From Prevotella sp. UBA2742 (GTDB lineage: Bacteria > Bacteroidota > Bacteroidia > Bacteroidales > Bacteroidaceae): DNA of 64,000 bases. The stretch is from the NCBI GenBank assembly GCA_002353485.1, contig DEJS01000019.1, positions 67,427 through 131,426 of the forward strand, given 5' to 3'. Within the stretch, counting starts at the first letter, position 1. Every line of letters begins with the position of its first letter. The notes under the pieces were generated by a model, which was not told the origin of the DNA, did not search any database, and saw only the letters and a program-made list of their open reading frames with translations. Of this stretch, positions 59,648 through 64,000 are shown one piece after another. The position numbers were made by a program, and so were the translations under genes.

Positions 59648-61228
59648 TCAGTTCGTCTTACGTTTTATAAAGATATCGTAGTCTTCGTTGTATGCGGGCG
59701 ACTGGATGGACAGCAGGTTGAGCACGGAGTGGAATACGTAATGCTGGTCGAGTACGGCAGGAAGCTGTCCTGCGCTGACCTTCTGGCTGCTGCCGGTAGG
59801 CTTATAGGCTCGGAAGTCGGGCGACGTCCACACCAGGAATGGTATCTCGTATTGCACCTTGGGAGCCAGTCGCATGGGCAGTCCGTGCATGAAGACACCC
59901 CCTTCGCCTAAGGACTCGCCGTGGTCGGAGATGAAAATCATGGCGCCGTGCCACTGCTGCATTGAGCGAAGCGTGTGGATGAGACCGTTCAGCAGGTAGT
60001 CGGTATAGCGGATGGTGTTGTCGTAGGCGTTTACCAGCAGGGCGACATTCTTTTCGCCTTCTTCTACATTCTGTGCCACAGGCTTGTACACCTCGAATAC
60101 TTTTGGATACTTGCTGGCGTAGTTGGGACCGTGGCTGGTGCTGGTGTGAAGCACTATCAGCACCTTGGAGGCCTTGCTCGACTCGATGCGCTGGCGGAGC
60201 CCATGAAAGAGTATGCCGTCGTATTCGCTTCTTACGTCAGGATACTGCACGCCAAGGTCGTCGTTGCTGACATATTCGCTGATGTGTATGGGTGGCTCGC
60301 CCCAGTTGGAGGTACGCCAAACGACGTCGACTCCGGTTCTGTAGGCATAGTTGGGCAATAGCTCGTACAGGTCACCACTGTCCTTGGGCTCCAGGATGGC
60401 TTTGGAGCCTGCGGTGGTATAGGTGGCGCACGAGTTGGCCTGATATACCTTCAGGTCGGCTTGCTGTGAGAGTAAGGGGTTGGTCTCACGCTTATAGCCA
60501 TAGAGCTGGAAATTGGCCTTTCGAGCCGACTCGCCTATGACGAGCACTACGACGGCCTTCTCTTTGTCGACTATTTTGCCGTCAGGCAGCTTGATCTCCT
60601 CTGCCTGCTCGTCCATCTTACTGCTGGCCAGTCGAATACTATTCACTATGTAAGACCATGGCTGCAGTAGTCCGCCGAGCTCTGTGTCGTGTTCGCTAAT
60701 CCAAAGCGTCTGCTTGACGTTCAGCATTGCCACAACCAGTATCATGGCCAGGGAAATGCCACAGCACTTCAGCATTTTCCTCGTCTTGCCCATGACGACA
60801 GGCTGCATCAGGCAGTAGAGCGCCGGTAGCACTCCAAAAGCCAGTAAGGAAAGCCACAACGGCCAGCTGAAGAACCCTGACGCCTCTGAGTAACGCGTGT
60901 TGAACACGTTGCCCATCGTCGTCGCGTCCATCATCACGTGATAGGTGATGATGAAATAGACGGCCGTGGCATTGAAGAGCGAGAGGATGGCAAGAACGAC
61001 ACGCCCTGCCTTTCGTAACAGGAACACGGTCAGGTAGGTCATCATGAAGTTCACGGCCAGCATGATGACTACCAACGACGTCAGCAGGAACGCCTTTCCG
61101 CCTGTACCAGCATTCGTGTTGTTTGCCACATAGTTAAAGAAGGGAAGGTTGTATAACAACAAGGTTCCTATGCTGACAATGCACGAGAAGGCAAATAGCG
61201 AAATGGGGCGTAAGAGTACTTTCTTCAT
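59648..61228 (-). CDS. Phosphoethanolamine transferase (EptA-like, sulfatase fold)
   Basis: The 526-aa enzyme has five N-terminal membrane helices (residues 5-165) and a periplasmic sulfatase-type domain. The nucleophile/metal residues lie in VVLVIGESARKANFQLYGY and SCATYTTAGSK; ISDHGESLGEGG and a later His complete the site. It probably adds phosphoethanolamine to lipid A, which can lower polymyxin binding. I start at ATG 61228; the longer frame begins at a TTG inside the sulP end. It follows sulP with a 1-bp gap. Confidence 0.9.
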   Translation of the reverse strand: MKKVLLRPISLFAFSCIVSIGTLLLYNLPFFNYVANNTNAGTGGKAFLLTSLVVIMLAVNFMMTYLTVFLLRKAGRVVLAILSLFNATAVYFIITYHVMMDATTMGNVFNTRYSEASGFFSWPLWLSLLAFGVLPALYCLMQPVVMGKTRKMLKCCGISLAMILVVAMLNVKQTLWISEHDTELGGLLQPWSYIVNSIRLASSKMDEQAEEIKLPDGKIVDKEKAVVVLVIGESARKANFQLYGYKRETNPLLSQQADLKVYQANSCATYTTAGSKAILEPKDSGDLYELLPNYAYRTGVDVVWRTSNWGEPPIHISEYVSNDDLGVQYPDVRSEYDGILFHGLRQRIESSKASKVLIVLHTSTSHGPNYASKYPKVFEVYKPVAQNVEEGEKNVALLVNAYDNTIRYTDYLLNGLIHTLRSMQQWHGAMIFISDHGESLGEGGVFMHGLPMRLAPKVQYEIPFLVWTSPDFRAYKPTGSSQKVSAGQLPAVLDQHYVFHSVLNLLSIQSPAYNEDYDIFIKRKTN

Positions 61229-61229
61229 A

Positions 61230-62936
61230 TTATCCAACTATTTCTTTTGCACGCTGTAGGGCCAGGTCGATGTGGGCGCAGATGTTCTCAACCCCCAGCA
61301 GCTCGTTGAAGTGGTTGCGCTCCAATACCGCCTTCACTTTTGGGTTGACACCAGAGAGAACCACCGTGACGCCTTCCTTCTGGCTCATCTGGCACATGTT
61401 CTCAAGGTTGTGCATGCCGGTAGAGTCGATGAAGGGCACCTTGCGCATTCGTATTATTCGCACCTTCGGACGACTGCCGTAGCGTGCCATGATATCCTCG
61501 AAACGGCTTCCGGCTCCAAAGAAGTAGGGACCGTTGATTTCGTACACCTCTACGCCTTGCGGAATGGTCAGGTGCTCCAGATTGCCAGCCTGCGTGTCGG
61601 CATCCTCGTTCAAGTCTATCTCGTTGAGAACAGCATGTACATCGGTCGTCTCAGCCATGCGTCGCATAAACAGGAGGCAGGCGCAGACCAGTCCGAACTC
61701 GATGGCTATGGTAAGGTCGAAGATGATGGTGAGGAAGAACGTGAGCAGAAGTACCGTTACGTCGCTCTTGGGATTGTTGCGGGTCATGGCAAGGAAAGAA
61801 CGCCATCCGCTCATGCCATAGGCCACGACGACAAGCACGCCGGCCAGACATGCCATGGGGATGAACTGTGCCAAGGGCATGAGGAACAGAAAGATGACCA
61901 GTAGTACCAGTGCATGGATGATGCCGGCTACAGGCGTGCGTCCCCCGTTATTGATATTGGTCATGGTGCGGGCAATGGCCCCCGTTGCGGGTATACCTCC
62001 GAAAATAGGCGAAGCGATGTTGGCAATGCCCTGGCCGATCAGTTCTGTATTCGAGTTGTGGTGGTCGCCAATGACACCGTCGGCAACAGTAGCCGACAGC
62101 AGCGACTCGATGGCTCCCAGCACGGCAATGGTGACGGCAGGTCCCATAAGGCCCTTAATGGTTTCCCACGTCAGTTGTGGCACTACGGCACCTGGCAACT
62201 GACTGGAGATGCTGAAACGGTCGCCTATGGTTTCGATGGTGCTGACACCACCATAGTTTTTCAGCAATAGTGCCGCCACCGTCATCAACACGATGGCCAC
62301 CAGCGACCCTGGTAGCGACTTCAGAGGCGACAGCCGAAACAGTCGTGCCAGCATGGGCCACGAGGCGATAATAATGACGCTGCCTATGCCTACAATGGCA
62401 CTCCAGGGGTCTATCGTACCTATTTTATATATATAGGCCACCCACTTTTCAATGAAGTCGGCAGGCACTTGTGGCATGGTCAAACCCAACAGGTCTTTTA
62501 TCTGTGTGGTGAAGATGGTGACCGCGATACCGCTTGTGAATCCTACCACAATAGGGTAGGGTATGTACTTGATGATGGTGCCCAGTCGCAGCACGCCCAG
62601 CAGGATGAGAAAAACTCCTGCCATCAGTGTGGCAATGGTCAGCCCCTGCATGCCATACTGCTGGATGATGCCATAGACAATCACGATGAAGGCACCTGTG
62701 GGACCGCCAATCTGCACCTTCGAACCTCCGAAGAGCGAGATGGCCAGACCGGCTACGATGGCGGTGATGATGCCCTTCTCAGGGCTCACACCACTGGCGA
62801 TGCCAAAGGCAATGGCCAACGGCAGCGCAACAATGCCAACAATGACGCCGGCCATCAAGTCGGCTACGAAGGTCTTCTTGTCGTAGTGCTTGATGGCCGA
62901 CAACATTTTGGGCTTAAAGTCTAATGTCTTATCCAA
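61230..62936 (-). CDS. SulP-family anion transporter with STAS domain
   Basis: The 568-aa protein has a SulP core of about 12-14 membrane helices (ALPLAIAFGIASGVSPEKG, the QIGGPTGAFIVIV region) and a C-terminal STAS domain from about residue 440 (VEVYEINGPYFFGAGSRFED, IRMRKVPFIDSTGMHNLE). It carries sulfate, bicarbonate or a dicarboxylate in exchange or with Na+; the substrate cannot be told. It precedes the EptA-like gene in the same operon. Confidence 0.92.
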   Translation of the reverse strand: MDKTLDFKPKMLSAIKHYDKKTFVADLMAGVIVGIVALPLAIAFGIASGVSPEKGIITAIVAGLAISLFGGSKVQIGGPTGAFIVIVYGIIQQYGMQGLTIATLMAGVFLILLGVLRLGTIIKYIPYPIVVGFTSGIAVTIFTTQIKDLLGLTMPQVPADFIEKWVAYIYKIGTIDPWSAIVGIGSVIIIASWPMLARLFRLSPLKSLPGSLVAIVLMTVAALLLKNYGGVSTIETIGDRFSISSQLPGAVVPQLTWETIKGLMGPAVTIAVLGAIESLLSATVADGVIGDHHNSNTELIGQGIANIASPIFGGIPATGAIARTMTNINNGGRTPVAGIIHALVLLVIFLFLMPLAQFIPMACLAGVLVVVAYGMSGWRSFLAMTRNNPKSDVTVLLLTFFLTIIFDLTIAIEFGLVCACLLFMRRMAETTDVHAVLNEIDLNEDADTQAGNLEHLTIPQGVEVYEINGPYFFGAGSRFEDIMARYGSRPKVRIIRMRKVPFIDSTGMHNLENMCQMSQKEGVTVVLSGVNPKVKAVLERNHFNELLGVENICAHIDLALQRAKEIVG

Positions 62937-62977
62937 AGTTTATAACTTTTACTTATTTACCCTTTAGTCAGTTCTTC

Positions 62978-63403
62978 TTATTTCTGCTTCAGCAGGTCAC
63001 GAATCTCAGCCAGCAGTTCCTCCTGAGTAGGACCGGCTGGTGCTGCAGGCTCAGCGGGCTCTTCCTTCTTGCGGTTCAGCTTGTTCACAGCCTTGATCAT
63101 CAAGAAGATACAGAGGGCGATGATAAGGAAGTCGATGACATTCTGGCAGAATTGTCCGTAGGCAAACACAGCGCCTGCCTCCTTGGCCTTGTCAAGAGGA
63201 AGACCGCACTCTTGACCAGAAAGAGCGATGTAGAGGTTAGTGAAGTCTACATTGCCCAGCACCTTGCCTACCAGTGGCATGATGATGTCGTCAACCAGAC
63301 TAGAGATAATCTTACCAAAGGCTCCACCGATGATAACACCGACAGCCATGTCCATCACGTTGCCCTTCATGGCAAACTCTTTGAATTCACTGATAAAACT
63401 CAT
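62978..63403 (-). CDS. mscL: Large-conductance mechanosensitive channel MscL
   Basis: The 141-aa protein has the MscL N-terminus (MSFISEFKEFAMKGNVMDMA), pore helix VGVIIGGAFGKIISSLVDDIIMP, the second helix (FCQNVIDFLIIALCIFLMIKAVNKL) and a C-terminal helix (EELLAEIRDLLKQ). It relieves hypo-osmotic shock. Its gene lies upstream of sulP with a 41-bp gap; no clear -7 box is seen in the 250-bp region before it. Confidence 0.95.
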   Translation of the reverse strand: MSFISEFKEFAMKGNVMDMAVGVIIGGAFGKIISSLVDDIIMPLVGKVLGNVDFTNLYIALSGQECGLPLDKAKEAGAVFAYGQFCQNVIDFLIIALCIFLMIKAVNKLNRKKEEPAEPAAPAGPTQEELLAEIRDLLKQK

Positions 63404-63518
63404 AATGCTAAATTTTTAATGTTTAACGTATAATGTATAATTTTGCTATCTGCGTTTAGCAAACAAGGACATTGAGTCTTGATTTAACTCATTTTTAGTC
63501 CTTCCGCTCCATTCTTTA

Positions 63519-63532
63519 ATCTTAATTAAGAT
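63519..63532. promoter_or_regulatory. 14-bp palindrome upstream of the GAPDH gene
   Basis: ATCTTAATTAAGAT, a perfect palindrome, lies about 33 bp upstream of the GAPDH -7 box, a plausible operator position. Confidence 0.4.
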
Positions 63533-63564
63533 AGAAATCCGATGCAAATATAGGAAATTTTTCG

Positions 63565-63572
63565 TAACTTTG
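63565..63572 (+). promoter_or_regulatory. Promoter -7 box of the GAPDH gene
   Basis: TAACTTTG preceded by TTTTCG and followed by C, giving a leader of about 80 nt. Confidence 0.65.
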
Positions 63573-63655
63573 CACACGAAATCAAGAAAAAGTGTCAAAA
63601 AGGCACGAAATGTTGATGAAATTAGGTATAACCCATTTAATAAATTAACAAAGAA

Positions 63656-64000
63656 ATGACAAAAGTAGCTATTAACGGCTTTGGCCGTATCGGTCGCCTC
63701 GCTTTCCGTCAGATGTTCGAGGCTGAAGGTTATGAAGTAGTAGCAATCAACGATTTGACCAGCCCCAAGATGCTGGCTCATCTGCTGAAGTATGACACCG
63801 CTCAGGGTGGTTTCTGTGGCAAGTTCGGCGAGAACAAGCACACCGTAGAGGCTGGTGAGGACTACATCGTTGTGGATGGTAAGAAGATCACCATCTATGC
63901 TATTCCTAACGCTGCTGAGCTGCCTTGGGGCAAGCTGGACGTAGACGTTGTTCTGGAGTGCACAGGTTTCTATACTTCTAAGGAGAAGGCTTCTGCTCAC
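63656..64000 (+). CDS. gapA: Glyceraldehyde-3-phosphate dehydrogenase, N-terminal part (truncated by the window)
   Basis: The 115 visible codons start MTKVAINGFGRIGRLAFRQM, the NAD-binding GxGxxG of GAPDH. AINDLTSPKMLAHLLKYDTAQG follows and then VLECTGFYTSKEKASAH, where the catalytic Cys domain would begin beyond the edge. The Asp of INDL favours NAD over NADP. It is a central glycolytic enzyme. Confidence 0.96.
   Translation, partial: MTKVAINGFGRIGRLAFRQMFEAEGYEVVAINDLTSPKMLAHLLKYDTAQGGFCGKFGENKHTVEAGEDYIVVDGKKITIYAIPNAAELPWGKLDVDVVLECTGFYTSKEKASAH

Noticed and set aside
59475..59681. Small 68-codon ORF after the inverted-repeat element
   Set aside because: It starts inside the repeat arm and has no promoter; the middle looks coding-like, so at most it is a gene remnant. 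Not listed as a gene.

Overview
The window looks like a chromosomal segment of a Bacteroidota bacterium, most likely a gut or rumen Prevotellaceae of fairly high G+C (an inference from gene content, not a taxonomic test). The evidence is the promoter type: about 25 starts are preceded by a TAnnTTTG -7 box, several with TTTG 19-20 bp upstream. The gene orders also fit: parA-parB-DUF5683-transglycosylase-spoT facing surE-lpxB, rsfS-ftsH-cdsA, and DUF3822-rsmD. The protein families are typical of the group as well (DUF3857 transglutaminases, tricorn-like S41 peptidase, DUF349 protein). There is no rRNA, CRISPR array, IS transposase or prophage. One tRNA (Gln, CTG) is present.

Layout. 1-2072: a truncated CUB/InlB-repeat secreted protein behind a membrane-bound AraC regulator. 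2263-6089: an etfB-etfA-small membrane protein-acyl-CoA dehydrogenase operon with a long leader made of four 44-bp repeats. 6430-9843: dnaG-cls. 9874-11288: a 29-aa ORF, DUF3822 and rsmD. 11584-13104: RecD-like helicase. 13065-16897: two coupled DUF3857 proteins. 17041-19760: rmuC, a phosphopantetheinyl transferase and a YpfJ-type peptidase. 19849-26200: HerA-like ATPase, a thioredoxin-hydrolase fusion, alaS, and a MerR regulator. 26348-30582: tricorn-like peptidase and pectinesterase. 30632-38738: the spoT/parAB block and the divergent surE-lpxB pair. 38862-44502: rsfS-ftsH-cdsA, then a GH5 glycanase coupled to a sigma factor fused in frame to a DUF4886 hydrolase. 44661-50662: tRNA-Gln, DUF349 protein, corA with a pseudoknot-like leader, pepD and a flippase-like membrane protein. 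50884-54303: a 30-aa membrane peptide gene, an FtsZ with an unknown partner, ksgA and a probable ncRNA. 54302-63403: MATE pump, GH36 alpha-galactosidase, MBL-rubredoxin fusion, phosphoethanolamine transferase, SulP and MscL. The start of a GAPDH gene lies at the right edge.

Most genes are housekeeping: replication, chromosome segregation, stringent response, envelope lipid synthesis, division, ribosome assembly and electron transfer. A minority (pectinesterase, GH5, GH36, DUF4886 and the alpha/beta-hydrolase) point to growth on plant polysaccharides.

The most unusual material is of two kinds. First, there are odd protein architectures: sigma-70 joined to a secreted DUF4886 hydrolase, MBL joined to rubredoxin, and thioredoxin joined to an esterase. 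Second, there is intergenic structure. Three 22-bp tandem arrays share a related unit. Other arrays have periods of 11, 44, 7 and 8 bp, including a frame-breaking heptamer array inside ksgA. A candidate H-type pseudoknot covers the corA ribosome-binding region. Two separate loci share a regulatory dyad exactly 72 bp from the -7 box plus common leader blocks. A 33-bp inverted-repeat element near 59.4 kb resembles a MITE. All functional statements come from reading motifs and translations; no database search was made.
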